This document shows positions 35,725-44,496 of a stretch of DNA of 52,451 nt, piece after piece; position 1 is the first letter of the stretch, and every line of letters begins with the position of its first letter. The DNA is taken from positions 1-52,451 of the forward strand of contig CAYRXM010000010.1 in the NCBI GenBank assembly GCA_964428175.1, written 5' to 3'. The translations under genes were made by a program, and so were the position numbers. Source of the DNA: CAYRXM01 sp964428175 (GTDB taxonomy: Bacteria; Chloroflexota; Anaerolineae; JAFGEY01). The notes below the pieces were generated by a model that was not told where the DNA came from, ran no database searches, and worked only from the letters and a program-made list of their open reading frames with translations.

Positions 35725-37389
35725 TCAAGGCTTGCACGCCATCATCGAGCGGCCCAGCAGCCAACCCACCCCCACACAGGCCACCAGCAGCCCCACAACC
35801 GGCAGCAACGGAAACGAGCGTCCCGGTGTTTGCTCAACCTGGAATGCGTCGATCTCGCACGTTTGCCCCGTCGAGGCCGGGTTGGCTGTCTCGGCAACCG
35901 ACAGGCGCAAGACGCCCGGCTTCGAGTCGGCGGTCCGGGCCAGCGGCAAAACCCGGGCGGCACGCTGCGGGTCATAGAGGTCGATGTATGAGCGCCCCTG
36001 CCCGTCGACCGGCAGGCCGTCGACCGACTGCCCATCCAGCGTGACCAACAACTGTCCCCCGTCCGGCCCCATCCAGGCGATCAGCGAGACCGTACCGCCC
36101 TCGAAGGAAAAGGCCAACGTGCTGCCCGGCTCGTCGCTGGACAGCGTTGCAGCGCCGCTCGCCTGCCCGTCGATCCGCGCCAGCCAGCCGCCCGGCGAAA
36201 CCTGCACCGAAGGGTGGGTCTCTTCAAAATAGCCCGGCCCGGCCTTGCGCTGCTGCCCCGACCGGTCCTTGACCGCCAGGTACAGACGGCGCGGCGTAAA
36301 GTCGACGTCGACCATCCTGAAATAATACCCTGCATCTTGTGGGCTGACGTTTCCCACCTGCCGGAAATACCAGACGTTGAACACCCCGGCCCAGGGCCAG
36401 TTTTTGCGCCCGTATTCGATGCCGCGCAGCGTATAATCGGCTTGCTGTTCCTCGCTCACCCGCTGCCAGATCAATGCCTCCTGCGCAAACCCTTCCGGCG
36501 CTGCATTCCAACCGTATTCGTTGATCCACACCGCCTTGTTGCTGTCGCCATAGCGCTCCATCACTCTACGCTGCAATTCAACACGCCTGAAATTCAACTT
36601 GCTCGGCGACGGCTCATCTTCGGGGGCCAAGTCCATACCAAAGGCATTGGCCGAAAGAATGTCGAAATAACCGGCTGCCCCGGCCTGGTACATCTCGTCC
36701 AGGTATTGCAGGTCATTCATCGCCCGCCACTTGCCCGGATCGGGGTGCGGCTCGCCCAGGGTGATCGCCAGCGGCGCGCTGAGTATATAGATGTTCGAGT
36801 CGGCCTCTTTGGCCCGCCGGTAGGCCACCTTGAGCAGATCGACGTACCCGGCCGGATCGACCGGCCGGTTGCCCCATTCGATGTACAGGTTGGGTTCGTT
36901 CCACACCTGGACGTAACGAATGCGCCCCCGGTAGTGGTCGACAAACTGGTAGACAAACTCGCCGTATTGTTCGAAATCGTCGGGCGGGCGGCCCGGCATG
37001 CTGTTGTCCTGGCGCGACCAATCGGGCGCGCCATCCAGCCGGGCGATCATTTGAATGCCGTAACGCTCGCACAGGTCAACGAGGGCATCGTACTTGGCCC
37101 AGCGATACTGCCCCTCCTGCGGTTCGATCTCGGCCCAGATGAACTGCTGCTTGGCCCAGCCAATACCGGCCTCGGCGGCCATGCGCACCGTCTCCTCGCG
37201 CTTCCAGGCTTCCACCTCGCGTTCGAGGAAAAAGTTGGCCCCATAGGGGTTGAGGTCGGTGTTGGGAATCTCGCGGCGGGCGCGGGCATCGGCCGGATCG
37301 GACGGGCGAAGCGCCGCATAGAGCAACGCGCCCAAGCCGATCAACAGGGCCGCCAGCAGCCCCGACAGCAGCAGCGTGCGGCGATTCAC
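35725..37389 (-). CDS. membrane-anchored glycosidase-like protein (TIM-barrel, GH5/GH39-like)
   Basis: The 554-residue protein starts with a membrane helix (RTLLLSGLLAALLIGLGALLYAAL). The barrel domain has GIGWAKQQFIWAEIEPQEGQYRW, the acid/base Glu E165 in VQVWNEPNLYIEWG, and the nucleophile E291 in VWINEYGWNAAPEG, as in clan A glycosidases. After it is a beta-sandwich region with WLARIDGQASG and VTLDGQSVDG. A second membrane helix is near the end (FPLLPVVGLLVACVGVGWLLG). It is held in the membrane and faces outward. The substrate is unknown. Its start overlaps the lgt stop by an ATGA, so the two genes are translationally coupled. Confidence 0.8.
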   Translation of the reverse strand: MNRRTLLLSGLLAALLIGLGALLYAALRPSDPADARARREIPNTDLNPYGANFFLEREVEAWKREETVRMAAEAGIGWAKQQFIWAEIEPQEGQYRWAKYDALVDLCERYGIQMIARLDGAPDWSRQDNSMPGRPPDDFEQYGEFVYQFVDHYRGRIRYVQVWNEPNLYIEWGNRPVDPAGYVDLLKVAYRRAKEADSNIYILSAPLAITLGEPHPDPGKWRAMNDLQYLDEMYQAGAAGYFDILSANAFGMDLAPEDEPSPSKLNFRRVELQRRVMERYGDSNKAVWINEYGWNAAPEGFAQEALIWQRVSEEQQADYTLRGIEYGRKNWPWAGVFNVWYFRQVGNVSPQDAGYYFRMVDVDFTPRRLYLAVKDRSGQQRKAGPGYFEETHPSVQVSPGGWLARIDGQASGAATLSSDEPGSTLAFSFEGGTVSLIAWMGPDGGQLLVTLDGQSVDGLPVDGQGRSYIDLYDPQRAARVLPLARTADSKPGVLRLSVAETANPASTGQTCEIDAFQVEQTPGRSFPLLPVVGLLVACVGVGWLLGRSMMACKP

Positions 37390-38365
37390 GCGGCCTCCGC
37401 CTCCTCAACCGGCGCTTCGACCTCTGGGGCTGGCGATTGCCCAGCGCGGCGGCGGATGAAAAATGCGGCCAGCGCGCCGGCGAAAGCGATGGCGCAGAAA
37501 ACCTGCGCCGCCGCGATTGGCCCCAGCATCCAGGCGTCTGGGCGCAGCGCCTCGACGCCAAAGCGGCCCACGGCGTACCAGGCCACGTAAAACAAAAAAG
37601 CGTCGCCGGCGCGCAGCCAAGATTTGAAACGGCCCATCCCCCACCACAGCAAGACAAAACCGATCAGACACCACAGCGATTCGTAGAGGAAAACCGGGTG
37701 AAACATGGTTTCCGACGGGTATTGCAGCATGTCAGTAAAAGGTGCAATGCGATAATTGATGGCAATCGGAATGCCCCACGGCAGCGTGGTCGGCGGGCCG
37801 TACAATTCCTGGTTGATATAATTGCCCCAGCGGCCCACCGTCTGGGCCAGCAGCAGCGCCGGCGCGGCGATGTCCAGCCAGGTCAGGGCCGAGAGTTTGG
37901 CCAGCCGGGCATAGAGCACCAGCCCCAGCGCCCCGCCGATGATCGCGCCCAGCAGGGCCCCCCCCCCCCCCCCCCAAGGCACAGCCCCCCACGGTACACC
38001 ACACACCCCCTTACAAGGGGGTTGAGGGGGGGGGGNNNNNNNNNNTGAGCGGTGACTGGAGTTCAGACGTGTGCTCTTCCGATCTGCCCGCCCTCCCAGA
38101 TGCGCAAAATCGCCGCCGGATCCTGGCGGTAATAAGCCCAGCCGACCATGTTGCCCTGCGGCGTCGAAAAGACGTGGTACAGCCGCGCGCCGATCACACC
38201 CAGGATCAGGCAGACCAGCAGCGCATCCCAGACCCGCTCGGGGTCCTGGCCGTATCGCCGCGCCTGCAGCCCGGCGACATACGCCCCCACCAGCACGCTG
38301 ATCACGATCAAGATACCATACCAATAGATGGACAAACTGCCGATCTGAAATGCCACCGGGTTCAT
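37386..38365 (-). CDS. lgt: prolipoprotein diacylglyceryl transferase Lgt, interrupted by an assembly gap
   Basis: Lgt attaches the lipid to lipoprotein precursors. The N-terminal part (38365 to 38086) reads MNPVAFQIGSLSIYWYGILIVISVLV and ends in ILRIWEGG. The C-terminal part (about 37957 to 37386) begins ALLGAIIGGALGLVLYARLAKLS and holds the signature PALLLAQTVGRWGNYINQELYG and HPVFLYESLW. Between them are poly-C/G sequence, 10 N and an adapter. Homologues have only a few residues there (GLGxxGG), so the gene is probably whole in the organism, about 290 residues. The tail after the last helix (PAPEVEAPVEEAEAA) is an acidic extension. Confidence 0.88.
37958..38085. other. assembly scar: homopolymer-rich junk, 10 N and an Illumina adapter
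   Basis: From about 37958 there is a long C run, then low-complexity C/G sequence, then 10 N at 38036-38045. From 38046 to 38085 stands the reverse complement of the TruSeq read-2 adapter, preceded by TGAGCG, part of the i7 index. Both flanks are lgt, so the scaffold join is sound but this stretch is not genomic. Peptides such as RKSTRLNSSH come from it. Confidence 0.95.
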
Positions 38366-38368
38366 TTT

Positions 38369-39118
38369 CTATCCTCTCCGTTCACCAGTATCGAGATGTC
38401 GTTCCAGGACGACAAAATGAGACAGGCCAAATCGCTCGAGCACGGGCCAGCGTTCGAATTGATAGCTGAGCGCGCGGATCAACCCGCCCAGCGCCGGCCG
38501 GCGGCGCACCACATTGTCAAAGCCGGGATACACTGTGCGCTGCACCACTACACGCACCGGCAGCCCGTCGAACAGGGCCAGCAGGCCGCGCCGCGTATAG
38601 ACGCGCACGTGCCAGGCCAGCCGGTCGCGCAGCACGTCGGGCAAATAGTTGACCAGCGGGATGTTGCCAAAGTGATACTGCCCCCGCCAATAGATGCCGT
38701 GCGTTTCAAAAGGCCACAGCCGGTTGGGCACATAAATAACGATCTGCCCGCTGGGCCGCGTCACGCGCACCATCTCGCGCGCCGCCTGGCGGTCATCATC
38801 GACGTGCTCCAGCACCTCGTGACTGAACACCACGTCAAACGCGCCGTCGGGAAAGGGCAGCGCTTCGCCCACCGCCTGGGCGACGCCGCGCGACCGCCCT
38901 TGCGCCGCCACGGCGCGCTCCAGTTCGACCTCGACGCCGTAGACCTGGTCGGAATAGCGGCCAAAAGCCTCGGTGTACATCCCCAGCCCGCAGCCCACGT
39001 CGAGGATGCGCCGGCCTTCCAGCGCCACGTGCTCGCGAACGATGTCCAGCCGCCGTTCCTGCCCGGCGCGCCAGACATAGCTGGGATGCCCGCGGCAGAT
39101 CGCCGTCGAATCGGTCAT
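38369..39118 (-). CDS. class I SAM-dependent methyltransferase
   Basis: This 249-residue methyltransferase has motif I RILDVGCGLGMYTEAFG, followed by VYGVEVELERAVAAQ, AVGEALPFPDGAFDVVFSHEVLEHVDD and GQIVIYVPNRLWPFE. This is the Methyltransf_11 type. The C-terminal half has a Tyr/Trp-rich part (WRGQYHFGNIPLVNYLP) that may bind the acceptor. It ends just before lgt and starts inside the last codon of a small membrane protein gene (ATGA overlap). The neighbours (an ABC-2 exporter and glycosyltransferases) suggest a role in envelope polysaccharide or lipid modification, but this is inference. Confidence 0.85.
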   Translation of the reverse strand: MTDSTAICRGHPSYVWRAGQERRLDIVREHVALEGRRILDVGCGLGMYTEAFGRYSDQVYGVEVELERAVAAQGRSRGVAQAVGEALPFPDGAFDVVFSHEVLEHVDDDRQAAREMVRVTRPSGQIVIYVPNRLWPFETHGIYWRGQYHFGNIPLVNYLPDVLRDRLAWHVRVYTRRGLLALFDGLPVRVVVQRTVYPGFDNVVRRRPALGGLIRALSYQFERWPVLERFGLSHFVVLERHLDTGERRG

Positions 39119-39459
39119 CGCCGCTTCCTGCGCGGGCGGCTGGGCGCAACAGGCATTGGCTGAGGCACACGCCAGATTTTGCCGGACGGCAGATCGTACT
39201 CGTCATCATCATCGTCGTCGTCATCGTCCTCTGTTTCCGGATTGGTCGGCCAAGACAGCAAAAGGCCGCGAAACACCAGAACGACGGCCAACCCCATACC
39301 CAGCCCGGCAACCGTGGTCAAGATGATCGCTTCCAGAGTCGAAAAGGCAAAGATCAGGGTCAGCACCCAACTGACGAACGCCAGCGCGATGGCCACTATC
39401 AATGTCAGAACAAGAAAAACCACCAGCGCCAGCAAAACCAGAGCAATTGTACTCAACAT
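39115..39459 (-). CDS. small membrane protein with an Asp run
   Basis: The 114-residue protein has three hydrophobic segments (LSTIALVLLALVVFLVLTLIVAIALAF, WVLTLIFAF and VAGLGMGLAVVLVFRGLLL). It then has an acidic run of nine Asp (ETEDDDDDDDDDEYD) and a basic end (RPRRKRR). No family is recognised. It overlaps the methyltransferase by 4 bases and follows the ABC-2 permease by 11 bases, so it belongs to this envelope cluster. The DNA for the Asp run is GAT/GAC mixed, so it is a true coding run rather than slippage. Confidence 0.65.
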   Translation of the reverse strand: MLSTIALVLLALVVFLVLTLIVAIALAFVSWVLTLIFAFSTLEAIILTTVAGLGMGLAVVLVFRGLLLSWPTNPETEDDDDDDDDDEYDLPSGKIWRVPQPMPVAPSRPRRKRR

Positions 39460-39470
39460 ATCACATTCCT

Positions 39471-40289
39471 CTAAACTTCTTCACCAAACACTTTGCTGTA
39501 TCGATAAAAGACGGCATAACCAACTGCCAGGACAACCAGAGATGTCACCGCCGTGCGGGCCAAAAAATCCAGCCCGACCAGTTGACCATGAAACAAGGTA
39601 TCGTGATAGGCCGCCACCAGCGAAGCCATCGGGTTCAGGATGCGCGTCCAGCGGTGGATATCGATGGTCAATCCCCCAATCACCTTGCTGTTCGGCAGCA
39701 CGCTGATCGGATAAAAAATGGGGGTGACGAAAAACCAGGCCATCATGCCCACATCCATGATCGCCTTGGTGTCGCGGTAAAAGACGTTCAGTGTACACAA
39801 CAGCAGGGCCATGCCGGTGGTAAAGGCAACCTGAATGAGAATGATCGCCGGCAGCATCAACACCCATAAAGTCAGGCGAACGCGGAAAATGAGCAGCATG
39901 GGGAAAAGCACCATCAAGGCGATGCCAAAGTTGACCAGGTTGGAGAACACCACCGACAGGGGCAGAATTTCGCGCGGAAAGTAGACTTTTTTGACCAGGT
40001 TGGCATTTTCGACGATACAGTTCACCGACTGGATCACCGAGCTGGAAAAAAAGTTCCACGGCAGCAAGGCGCACAGCACGAAAACCGGGAATTTGCCATC
40101 CGGCACGCGCGCGCCCCCGGTCTGCATCACCGTAAAAACGACGGTATAAACCACCATCATGAACAGCGGATTGAGCCACGACCACAAGACGCCCAACACC
40201 GAGTTTTTATAGCGCACCTTGAGGTCGCGCACCACCAGGTTGAACAACAGGTCGCGGAATTGAACCAGTTCTTTCAATCGATGCCACAT
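39471..40289 (-). CDS. ABC-2 type polysaccharide/polyol-phosphate export permease (Wzm-like)
   Basis: The 272-residue protein from the ATG at 40289 has the ABC-2 family start LVQFRDLLFNLVVRDLKVRYKNSVLGVLWSWLNPL, which is the hallmark of Wzm/TagG/KpsM permeases, and about six membrane helices. The motif PREILPLSVVFSNLVNF and FYPISVLP fit as well. It exports O-antigen, teichoic-type or capsule chains with an ATPase partner (Wzt). No such ATPase is in the window, so it must be encoded elsewhere. The longer frame to 40334 begins with TTG and is not needed. Ribosome-binding sequence is weak here. Confidence 0.87.
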   Translation of the reverse strand: MWHRLKELVQFRDLLFNLVVRDLKVRYKNSVLGVLWSWLNPLFMMVVYTVVFTVMQTGGARVPDGKFPVFVLCALLPWNFFSSSVIQSVNCIVENANLVKKVYFPREILPLSVVFSNLVNFGIALMVLFPMLLIFRVRLTLWVLMLPAIILIQVAFTTGMALLLCTLNVFYRDTKAIMDVGMMAWFFVTPIFYPISVLPNSKVIGGLTIDIHRWTRILNPMASLVAAYHDTLFHGQLVGLDFLARTAVTSLVVLAVGYAVFYRYSKVFGEEV

Positions 40290-40382
40290 AAACTTTTCTG
40301 TGCTGCCTTTCCCAAAATGCAGCTGCTCGCCCAAAGGATCGATGCAGACTGAGCCGTTGCCAAAATCACATGTAAACGCAGA

Positions 40383-41621
40383 TTATAACACGCTTCGCGG
40401 GCGTGGACAAACCTTTTTATACACCTCGACAATTTTCTGCGCGCCCTGCCGCCAGGTAAAGCAGTCCAAAATGCGTTGGCGCAAACGTGCGCCGCGCGCG
40501 CGCGCCTCGGCCGGGTTTTCGAGCAAAAACAGCAGCTCTTCGGCCAACCCATCCACGTCGCCGGGCGCGGCGCTGGTGCCGCAGCGGCCCAGGTATTCGC
40601 AGCTCACCGGCGTGTCAAAAGCGACCACCGGCAGGCCCATCGCCATATAATTGAGAATTTTGCCCGCCCCCTCGGTGGCCGAAAGCTTGGGCGCGACGGC
40701 CACATCGCCCAGGGCCAGCCGGGCCGGAGCCTCTTCGTAAGATACCAGCCCCGGAAAAAAGACCCGCCCGTCGACGCCCGCCTGGGCGGCCATTGCCCGG
40801 TAGTGATCGACGGCCGGCCAGCCGAAAACCAGAAAATAGGTCTCCGGGCAGCGCTGGAGCACCTGCCGCGCCGCCTGGATCAACTGCGGAATGCCCTGGT
40901 AATCGGCGAGCAGACCCAGGTAGACCACCACCTGCGCCTCGGCGGGAATGCCATACTCGGCGCGCAGCCGCGCACGCTCTTCCGGCGCGAGCAAATCAGG
41001 CCGAAAGACCTCCGGGTTGACGCAGTCCGAAATGGTGTGTACGTCGCCGTTGGCGCGACCAAACTCGCTGCTCAACAGGTCGGCGCCGTTGTGCGAGCTG
41101 GTAATGATCACGTTCGACCAATGCACGATGCGTTCTTCGAGCCAGCGAAACGTCTTGAGCCAGGCGCTGTCGGCCTGGAGGAAATGGTGGTCGATCATCT
41201 CACCAGTCAGGCTACCCTGGAAATCCATCACCAGCGGCACGCCCCACAGCAGGCTCAACGCTTTGCCGATCAACGCCCCCTCGTGAATGTGCCCGTGGAT
41301 CACGTCGGGCCGCACCTTGAACATCGCCGCGATCCCCTTGAGGCCGAGCATCGCATCCAGGTAAAACTTGTGCCTCGACGAGCCGACGATGATGCGATAG
41401 TTGAATGGCACACCCCAGCAGCGCAGCACATCCAGCCCGGCCACGTCGCGCCCATTGGGATAGGCCAGAATGGTCACCCGGTGGCCCAGCGCGCGCAGGT
41501 TGACCGCCTCCTCGAGAATGCGCACGTGCGAGCCGTAATCGGCGAAAAACATCGTCGGCGCGATCATCAGCACGTTATAGAGCGGGTTTCCGGGGTTGGA
41601 TCGGGGCAAAGGCTGTTTCAT
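40383..41621 (-). CDS. glycosyltransferase family 4
   Basis: The 412-residue enzyme from the ATG at 41621 has the GT-B fold. The N-terminal half has NVLMIAPTMFFADYGSHVRILEEAVNLRALGHRVTIL, a Rossmann pattern with donor/acceptor contacts. The C-terminal half has VVVYLGLLADYQGIPQLIQAA and the GT4 motif VAPKLSATEGAGKILNYMAMGLPVVAFDTP, where the Glu and Lys of the EX7E-like element sit. It overlaps the upstream membrane glycosyltransferase by an ATGA, so both are made together. It could add a sugar to a lipid- or protein-bound glycan before export. The sugar is unknown. No membrane helix is seen. Confidence 0.88.
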   Translation of the reverse strand: MKQPLPRSNPGNPLYNVLMIAPTMFFADYGSHVRILEEAVNLRALGHRVTILAYPNGRDVAGLDVLRCWGVPFNYRIIVGSSRHKFYLDAMLGLKGIAAMFKVRPDVIHGHIHEGALIGKALSLLWGVPLVMDFQGSLTGEMIDHHFLQADSAWLKTFRWLEERIVHWSNVIITSSHNGADLLSSEFGRANGDVHTISDCVNPEVFRPDLLAPEERARLRAEYGIPAEAQVVVYLGLLADYQGIPQLIQAARQVLQRCPETYFLVFGWPAVDHYRAMAAQAGVDGRVFFPGLVSYEEAPARLALGDVAVAPKLSATEGAGKILNYMAMGLPVVAFDTPVSCEYLGRCGTSAAPGDVDGLAEELLFLLENPAEARARGARLRQRILDCFTWRQGAQKIVEVYKKVCPRPRSVL

Positions 41622-44392
41622 TCGGGTTGTATGTCCACCTCGCTCAAAGTGACCTGATCGGCGATCACGTTGCCCTGCGCGTCGCGCAGCGGCAGGCGCA
41701 GCATGGTGCGTGCGTCGTACAGGCCCACGGTGGGGCGCACCGCGCCGGCCGGCGCAGCAGCATCGACGGGAACCCGGCGCCCGTCGGCGATCACCTGGCC
41801 CGGCGCCCAGCGCGTGGTCGGCGACGCGCCGCCCTGCGGCTGATCGTCCCAGCGGCCCCACACCTGCCCGTCGGCAGCAAGGAGGTGATTGAACACGGTA
41901 TAGTCGATCTCGATGTCTTGCAAGGCGCGCCAGTAGAGCGTGTACGAGATCGCCCCGCCCGGCTGCGCTGCGTCCGTCTGCAAATCGTAGCCCAGCAGCT
42001 CGATCCGGTCATCGAAATTGAGGTTGAGCGTGTACTGCATCGGCGGCGCCTCGAACACGCGCTCTCCAGCGGCCGCGCCGACCGCCAGCGCGCCCAATTC
42101 GGCCTGCCGCCCGGCGGCCCCGTCGAGCGCGAGCCGGAGGTGGTGCTCGCCCGCTGCCGTCGCCGCCGGGATGCGCAGCCGGTACTGCGCCCAGACCATC
42201 TCGCCCCCGGCCCACACACCGGGCGGATAGCGCGTCGAAACCGGGTAGCTGCGTTCGGCGACGACCGCGCCGCCGGCATCGACGATCTGCACCGTAAACG
42301 ACCTGTCTCGAATGCCCGCCCGCCCGGCCTGCCAGTACAGGTGCAGCAGCATCACGTCGCCGGGCAGATAGGTCAATGCGTCGTAGCGACAGCCCAGCAG
42401 CGACAGCCCACCGTCGCGCAGGCGCACCGGCCGCGCACCGGCCGGCAGCGCGCCGCCGCCAGGGGCAATCTCGACCCCGCCAATCTCTGCGATCAACCCT
42501 TGCAGCGCGCCATCCTTCAGACCGCGCACCGCCAGCGCCGGCCCGCCATCCTGGGGATAAACCGAAAGCGTAAGCTGATAGCGCCCGGGCGGGATGCCCG
42601 GCGGCAAGTCGAGGTCGATCTGGTCGCGGATCAGCGCGTCGACGGGCCACTCTGCGGTGGAAAAAGCGCCTTGCAGCGGCGCGGTGTCCATCGCCGCCCA
42701 GACCAGACCGTCGTCATCTGTGAGCGCCAGCGCCAACCGGTAAGCGCGGGTCAAGGGCTGCTGCGCGCGCCAGTACAGCGTCAGCGGCAGCGATTTCCCG
42801 GCCGCGATGCCCTGCTCCGGCAGGTCCGATCCAAGCAGCGCGAGCTGATCGTCAAAGCCCAATTGAAGCGGGGTTGCGTCCGGCGGCAGCGCGTCGACCT
42901 GCGGCAGGCGGGTGTAAAAAGCGTGTGCCTGTAGCGACACGCTGGTACTGTCAAAGGAAACCAGCGACACGCGGCGCGCGTTGGCTTCCAACCAGCGCAG
43001 CGCAGCATTGCCCACATTGGCCCAGCCCGGCGTCGACGAAAAAGCGACCCAGATGCGCTCATACTGCCCGGCCCACTCGGCGAGCGCAGCATAGGTCTGC
43101 TCAATCGGCACCCCAAAGAGCGGCATTTCGATGTGCGGGGCGTCGGTCTGCGTGTAATACTCATACAGGTCAGAGACCGGCGCAGGGACGACAAACACCG
43201 CGTCGCCGGGACGGACGTGCTCACTCAGATAGCGTCCCCACGAGCGGTGGTCTTCTTTGACATACTGCGGATCGGTGCGATAAGCGAGGTTGGAAACGAT
43301 CATCCCAGCCAGCACAACCGCCAGCGCGCCGCCGAAAGCCCAGCCCAGGCTCAAGCGGCGGCCCGGATGCACGTGGCGCGATTGGGCCGCGCCGCCGGCC
43401 AGCAGCAGGTAATAGAACGGGCTGGCAAACATCAGGTGGCGCGAGCCGAGGTAAGCCGGGCGGAACAGCGAAAGGGCAAACATTGCCGCCACCGGCCCCA
43501 GGAAACCGAGCAGGGCAAAGAGCGCGTGCGCGCGCGGCGCGCAGCTCTGCGCCACCAGCAGCACCGCCGAGGCCAGCGCCAGACCGAGGGCCACCCAGCG
43601 CACGCCGGCCAGCGCGTCGGCAGAAAGGCCCAGGGTAAAGGCATGCAGCACATCGCGCAGCAGTTCGGGCAGGGGCACAAAGCGGTAGCCCGAAACGTCG
43701 CTGCGCGGCGGCATGGCCGACCAGCCCCAGACAAACACCGCCACGGCGACAATGAAAACAGCGATCAGCACCCAGCCCAACCGCCGCCCTTTGACCAGGC
43801 TCAACAGCCAGATCGCCCCCTGCGCCAGCAGCAGCAAAAAGCTGTGATAGTGCGTGGTCAGCATCAAGGTCACGGCGATCACATAGACCAGGCCCCAGCG
43901 CAGCAGCCGCGCGCGATCCTGGAGCAGGCGCAGCAGCGCATAGAACGAAAACAGGCCCAGGCAGGTGGCCAGGGTGTAGGGCCGCGCTTCCTGGCTGTAC
44001 CACAGATAGAGGGGCGACAGCGCACCGATCAGCGCCGCCAACGCGCCGCTCCAGCGGTCGAACAGGCGCGCACCGCACAGGTACAACAAAGGCACGATCA
44101 GCACGCCCGCCGCCGTCGAGAGAAAGCGCAGTGCAAACTCGCTGTCGCCGGCAGCCAGCACCACCACCCGCAAAAGCATGAAATAAAACGGCGGGTGGTT
44201 GTCAATCGAGGAAATCTCGGTCTCGCCGGATGGGATCAGGATTTGGTTGGAGAGGATAAAAGAAAAGGGCCTGGTCGCCCGGTGATGGCTCAGACTTTCA
44301 TCCCACCACAAACTCGAACGGCCCAGCCCATATACGCCTCGCGCCAGGGAGAACAGACAGAGCGCGAGGACGATCCATTGACTTTTTCTCAC
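41618..44392 (-). CDS. large membrane glycosyltransferase of the GT-C/GT39 type
   Basis: The 924-residue protein has a GT-C membrane domain (about residues 1-390). The first loop motif LWWDESLSHHRATRP holds the catalytic Asp-Glu pair. Further on are NHPPFYFMLLRVVV, YLWYSQEARPYTLA and TTHYHSFLLLLAQ, which match ArnT/PMT_2-type enzymes that use polyprenyl-phosphate sugars. The C-terminal half (about residues 420-924) is soluble, with two similar beta-sandwich units (for example LPLTLYWRAQQPL and ISYTLYWRALQDI). It is long for the family because of these. It is coupled by ATGA to the GT4 gene. Start at the ATG at 44392. Confidence 0.85.
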   Translation of the reverse strand: MRKSQWIVLALCLFSLARGVYGLGRSSLWWDESLSHHRATRPFSFILSNQILIPSGETEISSIDNHPPFYFMLLRVVVLAAGDSEFALRFLSTAAGVLIVPLLYLCGARLFDRWSGALAALIGALSPLYLWYSQEARPYTLATCLGLFSFYALLRLLQDRARLLRWGLVYVIAVTLMLTTHYHSFLLLLAQGAIWLLSLVKGRRLGWVLIAVFIVAVAVFVWGWSAMPPRSDVSGYRFVPLPELLRDVLHAFTLGLSADALAGVRWVALGLALASAVLLVAQSCAPRAHALFALLGFLGPVAAMFALSLFRPAYLGSRHLMFASPFYYLLLAGGAAQSRHVHPGRRLSLGWAFGGALAVVLAGMIVSNLAYRTDPQYVKEDHRSWGRYLSEHVRPGDAVFVVPAPVSDLYEYYTQTDAPHIEMPLFGVPIEQTYAALAEWAGQYERIWVAFSSTPGWANVGNAALRWLEANARRVSLVSFDSTSVSLQAHAFYTRLPQVDALPPDATPLQLGFDDQLALLGSDLPEQGIAAGKSLPLTLYWRAQQPLTRAYRLALALTDDDGLVWAAMDTAPLQGAFSTAEWPVDALIRDQIDLDLPPGIPPGRYQLTLSVYPQDGGPALAVRGLKDGALQGLIAEIGGVEIAPGGGALPAGARPVRLRDGGLSLLGCRYDALTYLPGDVMLLHLYWQAGRAGIRDRSFTVQIVDAGGAVVAERSYPVSTRYPPGVWAGGEMVWAQYRLRIPAATAAGEHHLRLALDGAAGRQAELGALAVGAAAGERVFEAPPMQYTLNLNFDDRIELLGYDLQTDAAQPGGAISYTLYWRALQDIEIDYTVFNHLLAADGQVWGRWDDQPQGGASPTTRWAPGQVIADGRRVPVDAAAPAGAVRPTVGLYDARTMLRLPLRDAQGNVIADQVTLSEVDIQPE

Positions 44393-44496
44393 GGCACATC
44401 ACTTTATTTCTCAGCCAGCCTTCCCGAAAGATATTCCCGGACAGCCAGGTACGAATGATCGCGCCGGGTCGCCAAGACTTGCGGGAAGGTGAGCAG

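Noticed and set aside
37386..38365. lgt split by a real insertion or frameshift
   Set aside because: The interruption is poly-C/G, N and adapter sequence; both halves join in the family's normal order.
39205..39235. The Asp run as a sequencing slippage artefact
   Set aside because: It is built from mixed GAT and GAC codons, so it is not a simple homopolymer error.
44484..44496. GTGAGCAGTTAG near the TyrA-like stop as another MITE end
   Set aside because: It matches only 10 bases of the terminal repeat, with no partner and no duplication nearby.
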